Assembly: GCA_949300515.1 (NCBI GenBank)
Contig: CASGEP010000021.1
Span: 1-32,229, forward strand
Source of the DNA: an uncultured bacterium
GTDB taxonomy: Bacteria > Cyanobacteriota > Vampirovibrionia > Gastranaerophilales > Gastranaerophilaceae
Reading direction: 5' to 3'
DNA: 32,229 bases
Positions 23,446-31,734 of the stretch are shown one piece after another. Below the pieces are notes generated by a model. It was not told the DNA's origin and did not search any database. It was given only the letters and a program-made list of their open reading frames with translations. The translations under genes were made by a program, and so were the position numbers. Numbering within the stretch: the first letter of the stretch is position 1; each line of letters starts with the position of its first letter.

Positions 23446-24399
23446 CTATACTAAGCTTAAAATGTTGTTTACAGTGTCATTTAAGGATTGCGAGTCAAAG
23501 ACGTTATAGGTTTTAACCTCTGCCGGACAAATTTTGCGGTTTAAACCTGCAAGCACTTTGCCGTTGCCAAGCTCAATGAACGTGTCAATGCCTTCATTTA
23601 GCATTAACTGTATTGTTTGAACCCAGTATACGCTTGATGAAATTTGTTTCGGCATTTTTAATCTGAAATCTTCTTTATCTGTTGTGATTTTGGCATCAAC
23701 GTTTGTAACAACGGGAATTGAAGCATTATTTAAGTTTAAATCTTTAACAAATTCACTAAAGCCGTCTGCGGCACTTTGCATAAGTGTGCTGTGAAAACCG
23801 CCTGAAACTGCAAGGGGAATAACTTTTCTTGCGCCGGCTTCTTTTAGAAGTTCATTTGCTTTTAAGATTGCGGCTTGTTCGCCCGTTATTACAGTCTGAG
23901 TCGGGTCATTGTAGTTTGCAATCTGAGCAACGCCTAAATTTTGAACCTGATTTAAGCAATTTTGGATTTTATCGGTATCAAGCCCCAAAACCGCACTCAT
24001 GGCGCCCGATTTTAATTTTGTTGCTTCATCCATTAAATCTGCGCGTTTTTGAATGGCGCAAAGGGTTGTGTTTAAATCCATGACATTTGCGCAGTACATG
24101 GCGCCGTATTCACCAAGTGAGTGCCCAGCAGCCATTTTGGCACTTATTTCACCCTTTGATACCTCTTTTAGAGCTTCAAGTGCTGCAATTGATGTTGTGA
24201 CTATTGCGCTTTGTGCGTTAATTGTTTGTTTTAAAGTGTCGTCGGGGCCTTCAAAGCAAATTTTTGAAATGCTTTTTCCCAAAACTTCGTTCGCCGTTTG
24301 GTAAACTTGTTTTGCACTTTCAAAGTTATTGTATAAATCAAGCCCCATGCCCGTTGTTTGCGAACCTTGTCCGGGGAAAATAAAAGCAATGTTTTTCAT
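23446..24399 (-). CDS. fabD: Malonyl-CoA:ACP transacylase
   Basis: FabD moves malonyl from CoA to acyl carrier protein. The 317-residue length is typical. Motifs: FPGQGSQTTGMG (8-19), nucleophile Ser94 in GHSLGEYGA, and His203 in SGGFHSTLM. The start codon overlaps the fabH stop (TAATG), so the two are coupled. Confidence 0.96.
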   Translation of the reverse strand: MKNIAFIFPGQGSQTTGMGLDLYNNFESAKQVYQTANEVLGKSISKICFEGPDDTLKQTINAQSAIVTTSIAALEALKEVSKGEISAKMAAGHSLGEYGAMYCANVMDLNTTLCAIQKRADLMDEATKLKSGAMSAVLGLDTDKIQNCLNQVQNLGVAQIANYNDPTQTVITGEQAAILKANELLKEAGARKVIPLAVSGGFHSTLMQSAADGFSEFVKDLNLNNASIPVVTNVDAKITTDKEDFRLKMPKQISSSVYWVQTIQLMLNEGIDTFIELGNGKVLAGLNRKICPAEVKTYNVFDSQSLNDTVNNILSLV

Positions 24400-25403
24400 T
24401 AGTAAATTCCTTTTCTAAGTCTTACAATTACGCTGCCCCAGGTCATGCCTGCGCCAAAAGCACATAAAAGTGCGGTTGAAGGCGTTTTAACCTTGCCCTG
24501 CTCTATTGCCTCGCTCAGCGCAATTCCGACCGATGCCGCAGATGTGTTTCCGTATTTATCAATATTTGTAATTACTTTTTCATCAGTGTAGTTAAGTCTT
24601 TGCTGCAGTGCATCTATAATTCTTAAATTTGCCTGATGAGGTATAAGATAGTCAATATCCTCCGGCTTTAAGCCGCAGTTTTCAATACAGTTGTTAAGAG
24701 AATCGGGCATCGTTGTAACTACAAATTTATAAACTTCTTTGCCGTTCATTGCAATTTTATCGCTTGCAGGTTCAAGAGGCTCAACCAGCGGACAGTTTTG
24801 ACCGTTTAAGTGCATTGTAATATGTTTTCCCTGTTTACCGTCAGCATTGATGTCTATTGCGATAATATCGTCTATGCCGTCTTGCGATTTTTCAAGAATC
24901 ATAGCGCTTGCGCCGTCGCCAAAAAGTACGCAGCTGCTTCTGTCCTCCCAGTTTAAAAACTTTGAAACAGTGTCTGTTGCAACCAGAAGTGCACGGTTGT
25001 ATTTGCCCGATGAAATCATTGAACGCGCTATTTCCATAGCATATATCATCCCTGTGCAGGCTGCAGTAATATCAAAAGCGACGGTGCCCGTTTTTGTGTC
25101 TATTGCTTCTGAAATTGCACAGCCGGTTGAGGGGTAAATATTAAAAGGGTTTGAGGTAGCGGCAATGATAAGGTCAATGTCTTCACCTTTTAAATTTGCT
25201 TTCTGAAGTGCCTCGCGTGCAGCCGCAACGCCGAGTGTAAAAGAGTTCTCGTTTCCCGATGCTATGTGGCGCTGCTTAATGCCCGTCCTTGTGGTAATCC
25301 ACTCGTCTGATGTGTCAAGGATTTTTGTCAAATCATCATTTGTTATAACTGTTTTCGGTACCGCTTTTCCTAAAGATACAATCTTTATGGGTATATTACT
25401 CAT
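24399..25403 (-). CDS. fabH: 3-oxoacyl-ACP synthase III
   Basis: FabH joins acetyl-CoA and malonyl-ACP to start fatty acid synthesis. The 334-residue protein has the triad Cys116 (DITAACTGMIYA), His256 (IPHQANLRI) and Asn286 (KYGNTSAASVGIAL), with the N-terminal DEWITTRTGIKQRHIA block. GAGGAG before the ATG supports the start. It follows plsX by 21 bases. Confidence 0.97.
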   Translation of the reverse strand: MSNIPIKIVSLGKAVPKTVITNDDLTKILDTSDEWITTRTGIKQRHIASGNENSFTLGVAAAREALQKANLKGEDIDLIIAATSNPFNIYPSTGCAISEAIDTKTGTVAFDITAACTGMIYAMEIARSMISSGKYNRALLVATDTVSKFLNWEDRSSCVLFGDGASAMILEKSQDGIDDIIAIDINADGKQGKHITMHLNGQNCPLVEPLEPASDKIAMNGKEVYKFVVTTMPDSLNNCIENCGLKPEDIDYLIPHQANLRIIDALQQRLNYTDEKVITNIDKYGNTSAASVGIALSEAIEQGKVKTPSTALLCAFGAGMTWGSVIVRLRKGIY

Positions 25404-25424
25404 CTTATCTCCTCACCCTATGGA

Positions 25425-26474
25425 TTACTGATAAATTTCCATAATTTTCTTGTTTACGCCCGACTCAACCGCTTCTTTTGCAACTCTTACGGCATTTTTT
25501 ATGGCATAAGCCGTGCTTCTGCCATGCGCTATTACGGTAACGCCTTTGATACCCAAAAGAAGCGCACCGCCGAATTCTTCGTAGTTAATTCTTTTGTAAA
25601 TTCTTTTCATAAAAGGTTTTGCCAGAAGCCCGATTATTTTTGAAATAATGTCGGTGTTAAACTCCTGTTGAATCATTTTGAATAACATAGATGATGAACC
25701 TTCTATGATTTTAAGCGCGACGTTTCCCGTAAAACCGTCACAGATTATAACATCGCAAGTCCCCTGAAACATTTCTTTACCTTCAATGTTGCCGATGAAA
25801 CTCAAACCGTTTTGATTTTCTTCAAGCATTTTGTATGTCTGCTGTACAAGTTCATTTCCCTTGCCCGCTTCTTCGCCGATGTTTAAAACACCCACCTTGG
25901 CGTCTTTTCTGTCGTATACGTTTTTAACAAAAGTTGTACCCATAACGGCAAACTGATAGAGCATCTCAGGTGTGCAAGAACTGTTAGCCCCTGCGTCCAA
26001 AAGCAAGAACGGCTTTTTCATAGCCGGAAGCATGACAGCAATCGCAGGTCTTTCAATCCCCGGCAGTCTGCCAAGTCCAAAAAGTGAACTTGCCATCGCA
26101 GCACCGGTTGAACCTGCTGCAACGACAGCATCAGAGCTTCCTTTTGCAACAGCGTCAACAGCCAGAACTATGGATGACTTTCTTTTTTTGCGAATAGCTT
26201 GCCCGGGGGCTTCACCCATCTCTATTATTTCTTCGGCATGGGTTATTTTTATGTCGAGCTTAGACAAATCAACTTTTATATTCTGTGGAAAATACCCGCC
26301 GCGCCTTGATCTTATTCCATACTTTGCAATGTTTTCAAGTTCAGCTTTTATTGCGTCTTCTTTTCCGACAAGTTCAATAGGGGTGTTATAGTCAAGTGCT
26401 GCCCATACTGCACCTTTGACTATCTCTCTGGGTGCATGATCTCCCCCCATTGCGTCTATTGCTATTCTCGTCAT
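25425..26474 (-). CDS. plsX: Phosphate acyltransferase PlsX
   Basis: PlsX converts acyl-ACP to acyl-phosphate, the donor for PlsY in phospholipid synthesis; it is a soluble protein that docks on the membrane. The 349-residue protein starts MTRIAIDAMGGDHAPREIVKG and carries the family blocks AGSTGA, LGRLPGIERPA, LLDAGAN, NIGEE and CDGFTGNVALK. It sits 26 bases after rpmF, the standard gene order rpmF-plsX-fabH-fabD-fabG. Confidence 0.97.
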   Translation of the reverse strand: MTRIAIDAMGGDHAPREIVKGAVWAALDYNTPIELVGKEDAIKAELENIAKYGIRSRRGGYFPQNIKVDLSKLDIKITHAEEIIEMGEAPGQAIRKKRKSSIVLAVDAVAKGSSDAVVAAGSTGAAMASSLFGLGRLPGIERPAIAVMLPAMKKPFLLLDAGANSSCTPEMLYQFAVMGTTFVKNVYDRKDAKVGVLNIGEEAGKGNELVQQTYKMLEENQNGLSFIGNIEGKEMFQGTCDVIICDGFTGNVALKIIEGSSSMLFKMIQQEFNTDIISKIIGLLAKPFMKRIYKRINYEEFGGALLLGIKGVTVIAHGRSTAYAIKNAVRVAKEAVESGVNKKIMEIYQ

Positions 26475-26500
26475 ACTAATTTTCCCCTGATTAATATTTG

Positions 26501-26866
26501 CTATTCTTCAGTTTTTTCTTCTTGTAAAGCTTCTGCTGCTTTTTCTTCTTTAGCTTCTTCTTTTACTTCAGCAGCTTCTTCTTTAACTTCTTCATTTACG
26601 GTAGCTTTTTCTTCTTCCACCTTTGTTTCGGCTTTTGCTCTTTTAGCTCTTGTTTTTTTAGGTTTTTCCTCTGCGGGTGCTTCCGATTTTTTATTTTTCA
26701 AACTTGCAAAATCGTTTTTATAATAGCCGCAATTTGAACATACCGTGTGTGCCAAAACTGTTTCTTTGCAGTTGGGACATGTTGTTGTTGCGGGTACTTC
26801 ACCTTTCCAATTCGCCCTTCTTGACGCCTGTTTTGCTTTTCCTGTTCTTTTCTTTGGTACTGCCAT
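26501..26866 (-). CDS. rpmF: 50S ribosomal protein bL32 with long acidic C-terminal extension
   Basis: The first 57 or so residues are a normal bL32: MAVPKKRTGKAKQASRRANW and a four-Cys zinc ribbon (CPNCKETVLAHTVCSNCGYY). bL32 usually ends there. This protein has 121 residues; from about residue 62 it is a low-complexity tail of Glu, Lys, Ala and Val, e.g. EVKEEAAEVKEEAKEEKAAE. The tail is highly charged, probably a single long helix or disordered, on the ribosome surface near the peptidyl-transferase side of the 50S if it stays attached. It is not a fusion to a known domain. First gene of the lipid operon. Confidence 0.94.
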   Translation of the reverse strand: MAVPKKRTGKAKQASRRANWKGEVPATTTCPNCKETVLAHTVCSNCGYYKNDFASLKNKKSEAPAEEKPKKTRAKRAKAETKVEEEKATVNEEVKEEAAEVKEEAKEEKAAEALQEEKTEE

Positions 26867-26902
26867 TTTATTTATTCCTTTATTATGTAGTCTAATGTCA
26901 TC

Positions 26903-26913
26903 ATTTTAACATG
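26903..26913 (-). promoter_or_regulatory. Extended -10 promoter of the rpmF-plsX-fab operon
   Basis: Minus-strand CATGTTAAAAT (TGT-TAAAAT), predicting a start near 26896 and a leader of about 30 bases. Confidence 0.5.
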
Positions 26914-26931
26914 AACACTCTACATTGTCGT

Positions 26932-26973
26932 AAAAAAAGTTGCCCTTGTCAATATTTGAGCAAGGGCAACTTT
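26932..26973 (-). terminator. Rho-independent terminator after the winged-helix gene
   Basis: On the minus strand AAAGTTGCCCTTG (26973-26961) pairs with CAAGGGCAACTTT (26948-26936), 12-base loop, then a run of T. It ends the small gene before the rpmF promoter. Confidence 0.9.
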
Positions 26974-26994
26974 AAATTCTTTAACCAAAAACTA

Positions 26995-27192
26995 CTATCT
27001 TAGGCTAACTTTTGTGTAAGAACCTTTTTTAGAATAGTTAACTTTGTCTTCGCGTGATAACCAGCCAAGACCCATGTTGATAAAGTTGCTGTTAAGGTCT
27101 AAATCTTTTTCAAGTTTTTTTGTTGTAACTTCGCCGTTTTCATTCAAGTAGTTCCAGATTTTTCCTGCTGCTTCAACGATTGATTCTTGCAT
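26995..27192 (-). CDS. Small winged-helix protein, DUF2582 type
   Basis: From the ATG at 27192 this is 65 residues, preceded by AAGGAG eight bases away; an in-frame ATG at 27234 would add 14 residues and lacks a ribosome site. The whole protein is one winged helix: AGKIWNYLNENGEVTTKKLE, then LNSNFINMGLGWLSREDKV and a C-terminal wing (SKKGSYTKVSL). This resembles the DUF2582 family of small wHTH proteins, thought to bind DNA but not characterised in detail. It is divergent from leuD; a 19-bp palindrome lies between them and could be its operator (inference). Confidence 0.78.
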   Translation of the reverse strand: MQESIVEAAGKIWNYLNENGEVTTKKLEKDLDLNSNFINMGLGWLSREDKVNYSKKGSYTKVSLR

Positions 27193-27234
27193 TGTTTTCT
27201 CCTTTTTTAAAATACTTCCGTAAGTGTCTATCAC

Positions 27235-27253
27235 AATTTGTTATTAACAAATT
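27235..27253. promoter_or_regulatory. 19-bp perfect palindrome, candidate operator
   Basis: AATTTGTTA, a central T, then TAACAAATT: nine-base perfect arms. It covers the leuD -35 box (27244-27249), a place where a bound protein would block transcription. It lies about 43 bases upstream of the winged-helix gene start. Confidence 0.55.
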
Positions 27254-27271
27254 TCTTTGATATTATATTAT
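27244..27271 (+). promoter_or_regulatory. Promoter of leuD-leuB
   Basis: TTAACA (27244-27249; five of six), 16 bases, TATTAT (27266-27271). Transcription would start near 27278, a leader of about 28 bases, too short for attenuation by a leader peptide. Confidence 0.5.
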
Positions 27272-27305
27272 ATATAAGTTGAAAGTTTGTAAATGGGGCA
27301 AATGG

Positions 27306-27809
27306 ATGAGAAATTTAACTGTCGGTCATACTTTTGTATATGGAGATGACGTAGATACAGATGTTATTATTCCTGCAAGATACTTAAATACTCAGTCTTT
27401 AGAGGAACTTGCCTCTCATTGTATGGAAGATATCGATGTGAATTTTGCACATGAAGTTAAAGAGGGCGACTTTATTGTTGCGGGGGATAACTTCGGCTGC
27501 GGTTCTTCGCGCGAGCATGCTCCTTTGTCGATAAAAGCGTCAGGTGTAAAGGCTGTTATAGCAAAAAGCTTTGCAAGAATTTTCTTTAGAAATGCAATAA
27601 ACATCGGGCTTATAATTATTGAAAATAATAAACTTGCCGATGAAACAAAAAAAGGTGACGAGCTTGAGCTTGATTTGGACGGCGGAATTGTTAAGAATGT
27701 TACAACGGGAAAAGAGTATTCTTTTGCGCCGTATCCTAAGGAAATTCAGGAACTTGTACGGGCAGGCGGGCTTGTAAATTATACAAAAGCAAAAATGGGA
27801 GTTTTATAA
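27306..27809 (+). CDS. leuD: 3-isopropylmalate dehydratase small subunit
   Basis: LeuD with LeuC isomerises 2- to 3-isopropylmalate in leucine synthesis. Started at the ATG at 27306 the protein has 167 residues, the short form found in archaea, cyanobacteria and clostridia. Motifs: [16 protein letters not shown] and [14 protein letters not shown] (swivelling domain, substrate contacts), then [16 protein letters not shown]. An in-frame TTG at 27279 is a less likely start because it would begin right at the predicted transcription start. leuC is not in the window. leuB follows after two bases. Confidence 0.95.
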   Translation: MRNLTVGHTFVYGDDVDTDVIIPARYLNTQSLEELASHCMEDIDVNFAHEVKEGDFIVAGDNFGCGSSREHAPLSIKASGVKAVIAKSFARIFFRNAINIGLIIIENNKLADETKKGDELELDLDGGIVKNVTTGKEYSFAPYPKEIQELVRAGGLVNYTKAKMGVL

Positions 27810-27811
27810 AA

Positions 27812-28903
27812 ATGCATAAAATCGCGCTTTTAAGGGGTGACGGTATAGGTCCCGAGATTGTTGAGGAGGCTAAAAAAGTTTTAGAGGCTCTAGGGGCGGT
27901 TCTTGATATTCGGTTTGAGTTTTGCGAAGCTTTAATCGGCGGATGTGCTTATGAAAAGTATAAAAAACCGCTGCCTGATGAAACAATCGAAATCGCACAC
28001 AGGTGTGATGCCGTATTGCTCGGTGCTGTGGGAGATTGGAAATATGACACGCTGCCAAATGAGCTGCGCCCCGAAAAAGCACTTTTGGGCATAAGAAAAG
28101 AGTTAAATCTTTTTGCAAATTTGCGGCCTGTGGTTATTTTTGATGAATTAATTTCTTCATCTGCTCTAAAACCTCAGATAATAAAAGGTACAGATATTGT
28201 TATTGTGCGTGAGTTGACAGGTGATGTTTATTTTGGCACCCCAAAGGGTATGGAGGTGCGCCTTGACAGCGAAGGGCGCGGGGTTAGATACGCTTATAAC
28301 AACATGATATATTCCGAAAAAGAAATTGAGAGAATAGCGCATGTTGCTTTTAAAACCGCGCAAAGCAGAAGGAAAAAACTCTGCTCTGTGGATAAAGCAA
28401 ATGTTCTTGACGTTTCGCAGCTCTGGCGCGAGATTATAACGTATGTTTCAAAACAGTATCCCGATGTCGAGCTGTCGCATATGTATGTTGATAACGCCGC
28501 AATGCAGCTTATTGCAAATCCTAAACAGTTTGACACGATTGTGACAGGAAATATTTTTGGAGATATTTTATCTGATGAAGCGTCAATGATTTCAGGCTCT
28601 CTTGGCCTTCTGCCAAGTGCCAGCATGTCATATGACGGCTCTGTTGCGCTTTATGAGCCGATTCATGGCTCAGCACCCGACCTAAGGGGGCAAAATGCTG
28701 CAAATCCTATTGCTACAATTCTTTCTGCGGCAATGATGATGAAGTACAGCTTTAAAAACAATGAAGCGTATGAGATTATTTTTAATGCCGTGAAAGGGGT
28801 TTTAAGCGAAGGCTACCGCACAAAGGATATTTTTAAAGAGGGAGATAAACTTGTGTCTACAAGCCAAATGGGGGATGCTATTTGCGAAAAAATTTCGAGA
28901 TAA
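27812..28903 (+). CDS. leuB: 3-isopropylmalate dehydrogenase
   Basis: LeuB oxidises and decarboxylates 3-isopropylmalate using NAD. The 363-residue protein starts [19 protein letters not shown] and contains [56 protein letters not shown] and [18 protein letters not shown] (the conserved substrate and cofactor sites). Homoisocitrate or isocitrate dehydrogenases are less likely given length and leuD linkage. Its last 26 bases are shared with the convergent glycosyltransferase gene and no terminator is seen. Confidence 0.96.
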   Translation: MHKIALLRGDGIGPEIVEEAKKVLEALGAVLDIRFEFCEALIGGCAYEKYKKPLPDETIEIAHRCDAVLLGAVGDWKYDTLPNELRPEKALLGIRKELNLFANLRPVVIFDELISSSALKPQIIKGTDIVIVRELTGDVYFGTPKGMEVRLDSEGRGVRYAYNNMIYSEKEIERIAHVAFKTAQSRRKKLCSVDKANVLDVSQLWREIITYVSKQYPDVELSHMYVDNAAMQLIANPKQFDTIVTGNIFGDILSDEASMISGSLGLLPSASMSYDGSVALYEPIHGSAPDLRGQNAANPIATILSAAMMMKYSFKNNEAYEIIFNAVKGVLSEGYRTKDIFKEGDKLVSTSQMGDAICEKISR

Positions 28904-29825
28904 AACTTTTGATTTTCTTTTTAGGTGCTTGTTCTAAGTGGTTAATGTAAAAGCATTTACAATCTTTGAGTTTTTCCCAACCGTTATTTAGTAGCGATGT
29001 CTTGTAGGTTTTATATAATTTACATAGGGCATCGCTTTTCAGGTGCTCTGCCCTTGTGTAGTATTTTGTAAATCTTTCCTCATCAAGCGGGTTATAGTTG
29101 CTAAAATGAAACATAACAAGTTCTTTGTCATTGACCGTAAAACGATTATTTTTAAATTCAATTTTTCTTTCATGTAAGTTCCATGGGGCAGCGTTTATAC
29201 CCGGATTTTTGTTTATTTTTATTCCTTCAAAAAATATTGGCGCAAAGTTCATCGGGAGCTGATCCACAAATACTCCGTTTGCAACGTTGATTTTACAGTT
29301 TGTCCTAAGGTGTCCCTGCCACCAGTCTATAAGCTTTTTTGTTTCGGGGGTGTTTTTTGCAGCAAAAAATCCCAGGTTGTATATACCATAATTTGTAAAA
29401 GTATTTTCCGTTGGCTGTAAGCCGTCAAATGCAATGGGAGAAAATATATGCGGCGTTAAAACCGCGTTATGGTCTTTTAAGTCGTTTTCAATATCTTCAA
29501 GCGGGTTAAAAAGACAAGTGTCGGGGTCAAGATATATGACTATGTCATTTGTTTTAAACAAAAAATCAAACACAAACGGTTTAATTGCCGTATTTAATTC
29601 TACAATATTGTAATTTTTTGTCATGTATTCAAAATTGTCAATGCCTATATTATGCGCTTCTATGATGTTAAAATTTGCAAATGTTGAATAGTCCATCTCC
29701 TGCGATAATTTGTCGCATAAAATGATTGTAAAATTGCAGGTTGGGTGATATTTTAATACACTGTCACCGAGGGTTTTTGCCTGTGCCAGATAGTTGTTTG
29801 AACAAATTGTAAAGATAGTATTCAT
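28878..29825 (-). CDS. GT-A type glycosyltransferase (GT8-like)
   Basis: From the ATG at 29825 the protein has 315 residues. It begins [20 protein letters not shown], typical of GT-A enzymes, and has the metal/nucleotide-sugar motif YLDPDT (Asp100, Asp102) after '[13 protein letters not shown]'. The second half has [11 protein letters not shown] and a C-terminal basic end ([14 protein letters not shown]) that could touch the membrane. An upstream in-frame ATG at 29843 lies inside the -10 box TATGTTAAAAT and so cannot be in the transcript from it; the ATG at 29825 is the better start. Probably adds a sugar to lipopolysaccharide, capsule or a glycoprotein; donor and acceptor unknown. The 3' end overlaps leuB. 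Confidence 0.8.
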   Translation of the reverse strand: MNTIFTICSNNYLAQAKTLGDSVLKYHPTCNFTIILCDKLSQEMDYSTFANFNIIEAHNIGIDNFEYMTKNYNIVELNTAIKPFVFDFLFKTNDIVIYLDPDTCLFNPLEDIENDLKDHNAVLTPHIFSPIAFDGLQPTENTFTNYGIYNLGFFAAKNTPETKKLIDWWQGHLRTNCKINVANGVFVDQLPMNFAPIFFEGIKINKNPGINAAPWNLHERKIEFKNNRFTVNDKELVMFHFSNYNPLDEERFTKYYTRAEHLKSDALCKLYKTYKTSLLNNGWEKLKDCKCFYINHLEQAPKKKIKSFISKFFRK

Positions 29826-29833
29826 ACTTGTAT

Positions 29834-29844
29834 ATTTTAACATA
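29834..29844 (-). promoter_or_regulatory. Extended -10 promoter of the GT8-like gene
   Basis: Minus-strand TATGTTAAAAT (TGT-TAAAAT), ending eight bases before the ATG at 29825; the message would have a leader of only about two bases. Confidence 0.55.
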
Positions 29845-29911
29845 AAATGTTAGTATTTACACATGGATTTTAGTAATGATTACATTAAGTAAATAATTCA
29901 TTTCGGAGAAA

Positions 29912-29921
29912 ATGCATATTT
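29912..29921 (+). other. Likely ancestral start codon with one-base frameshift
   Basis: GGAG (29905-29908) stands correctly before ATG at 29912, but this frame hits TAG at 29921 after three codons. Removing one T from the T-run 29919-29921 joins it to the long frame as MHIRIGVSEGFFSELNN and then the fucosyltransferase-like protein from Met at 29964. Either a real mutation or a sequence error. Confidence 0.65.
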
Positions 29922-29963
29922 AGAATAGGCGTTTCTGAGGGTTTTTTCTCTGAATTAAATAAT

Positions 29964-30809
29964 ATGATATTTGCGCTTTTGTATTGTATGGAAAACAAGA
30001 CTCAATTCATACTTACAGATGCAGGTGCAAATTTTGCAAGTTGGTCACAAATACCTTATGAAGAATACTTTACCCCTTTTTGTAAGATAAACAGGGATAA
30101 AATTCATAAGCGTTTTAATGTAAGAGATAGAGGTGTTGCAAATTCTTTTCGTAAAAAACATAAACTTAAACTATGGTTTTATAAAACAGTAAATGGGGTA
30201 AGATTTTTTACTCAGGATATTTTTGATAAGGTTTACCCCGCATATTATGATAAAGAAATTTGTATACCCGAATTAAATATCGGGGAGGGGGTGACGACTT
30301 TTGATGTAATAAAACCATTTGCGCAAATGGTATGGAATTTTAACGCCAGGACAAGAACAAGGCTTGATAGTGTAATTAAAAATATGAACTTACCTGCAAA
30401 ATATGTTGCAATTCAGACGAGGAGAGGGGATAAGTTTACCATTTACAATTGTGCAAGTCCGGAGCCTGAAAAATATATGGAAATTTTAAAACAAAAAAGC
30501 AATGTTAAAGACGTACTTTTATTGAGTGATGATTACTGTGATGTTGAAAAATTTATTTCAAATTATCCGCAATATAATTTTTACACATTTTGTAAACCAA
30601 GTGAACATGGTTATTCAAACCAGAGTTTTCAGGCAATGGAGAAGGAGAAAAAGGACGAGCGCCTGATTGAGCTTTTGGCAACTGTTGACGCAATGACCAG
30701 AGCGGAGATATTTATAGGCACAGAAATAGCAAATCCGCAACTTTTGTTAAAAATGATTATGGATAGTGATAAATTTTATCTGGTTGAAAAGTTTTTTAGA
30801 GAAAATTAG
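29964..30809 (+). CDS. Fucosyltransferase-like glycosyltransferase, N-terminus affected by frameshift
   Basis: The intact frame from ATG 29964 encodes 281 residues. VAIQTRRGDKFT followed by a VLLLSDDY strand and a late ATVDAMTRAEIFIGTEIANP block resembles the GDP-fucose-binding region of alpha-1,6-fucosyltransferase-like (GT23-type) enzymes. The reading frame continues upstream without a stop to 29889, and the stretch just before Met reads GVSEGFFSELNN, which is protein-like but has no start codon in frame. The ATG at 29912 with a good ribosome site is off by one base. As it stands, the protein lacks about 17 N-terminal residues of the expected first beta-alpha unit. Ends in a four-base overlap with convergent FkbM gene. 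Confidence 0.72.
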   Translation: MIFALLYCMENKTQFILTDAGANFASWSQIPYEEYFTPFCKINRDKIHKRFNVRDRGVANSFRKKHKLKLWFYKTVNGVRFFTQDIFDKVYPAYYDKEICIPELNIGEGVTTFDVIKPFAQMVWNFNARTRTRLDSVIKNMNLPAKYVAIQTRRGDKFTIYNCASPEPEKYMEILKQKSNVKDVLLLSDDYCDVEKFISNYPQYNFYTFCKPSEHGYSNQSFQAMEKEKKDERLIELLATVDAMTRAEIFIGTEIANPQLLLKMIMDSDKFYLVEKFFREN

Positions 30810-31606
30810 TCTATCCTGTAACAAAAGATATTCAATTGCAGGTCAAATAAATTCTCCCTTTTGTTTACAAAAGGCAACGTTTGGTTTTGCCAAGCTTCTT
30901 TTATGTAATATTTAAACCCCGCTTCTTTTACAACTTTTAAAATTTCATCAAGTTTTTGTTCGTTTTTTTCAAGTGAATGATACTCAATGAACAGATTTTT
31001 TACGTTTTTAAGTTGTTTTTTGCAATCCATTATAACATCGTATTCTGCGCCTTTGATATCGATTTTTAAGAAATCAATTTCTTCGTTCAAAAAATCTTGC
31101 AACCTTGCAGTATCAAGTTCTGTAGTATCCTTGCTTTCTTCGTCGCAAATTCTGCCCCCGACGTTTCCCGAAGCGAGAAATTTTATTGTGCCGTTTTTGG
31201 TGTATACGGCTTTATTTATAAGTTCAACATCACTATAGCCAAATGTTTTTAAATTTTGCTTTAAAATATTAAATAGATTTTTGTCAGGCTCAAAGCCTGT
31301 AATTTTTGCATTTGGGAAAAGTCTTTTAAAATATATTATGCTTAGCCCGACGTTTGAGCCGCAATCTATTATTTTGGGCGATTGTTTATCTGTATTAAAT
31401 TTGTATGTATTTTCTATAAAAAGTTCTTTTAGTCCATGAATATACCAAAAAGCACAGTCTACATTTATTTGCCTGTCAAACAGCTTTGTTTTAATTGGGC
31501 CATAACCTGCTTTTAAAAGTTCTTTTGTTGTATTAAAGGATATTTTTAATTGTTTTAACTCTCTTTTTAACTTTAGAACTTTTTTTATTTTTTTAAACAT
31601 TGACAT
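30806..31606 (-). CDS. FkbM-family SAM-dependent methyltransferase
   Basis: From the ATG at 31606 the protein has 266 residues. SAM-binding motif I is IIDCGSNVGLSIIYF (79-93), motif II acid Glu107 (ITGFEPDKN), and further on DFLKIDIKGAEYDVI, the FkbM signature (normally DvEG; here DIKGAE). FkbM enzymes O-methylate sugars or polyketides, and here probably a glycan. The frame is open upstream; an ATG at 31696 adds 30 residues (starting MSLILWGAYFK) that look like the tail of the preceding glycosyltransferase rather than FkbM, and AAGGG just before 31606 supports the shorter form. In-frame fusion with the upstream gene is broken only by the 35-bp duplication. Confidence 0.85.
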   Translation of the reverse strand: MSMFKKIKKVLKLKRELKQLKISFNTTKELLKAGYGPIKTKLFDRQINVDCAFWYIHGLKELFIENTYKFNTDKQSPKIIDCGSNVGLSIIYFKRLFPNAKITGFEPDKNLFNILKQNLKTFGYSDVELINKAVYTKNGTIKFLASGNVGGRICDEESKDTTELDTARLQDFLNEEIDFLKIDIKGAEYDVIMDCKKQLKNVKNLFIEYHSLEKNEQKLDEILKVVKEAGFKYYIKEAWQNQTLPFVNKRENLFDLQLNIFCYRID

Positions 31607-31734
31607 TTTTCCCTTGTTTTTGTTTTTAATATTGCGAACAATATCTTTTATAATATTTCCGTTTTTAAAATATGCTCCCCATAAAATTAAAGACATTTTA
31701 AGTCTTGAAACTGCACCCTTTGGAGAGGTAAATT

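Noticed and set aside
25972-26391. 139-residue plus-strand open frame inside plsX
   Set aside because: plsX on the other strand is complete with all family motifs, so this is a shadow.
29844-29911. Promoter for the fucosyltransferase-like gene (TTTACA at 29856 with TACATT at 29881)
   Set aside because: The spacing is 19 bases and the -10 match is weak, so it was not listed as a feature.
31607-31696. ATG 31696 as the FkbM start
   Set aside because: The extra 30 residues look like the displaced tail of the upstream glycosyltransferase; FkbM proteins begin with a Lys-rich helix like the one from 31606. Kept as an alternative.
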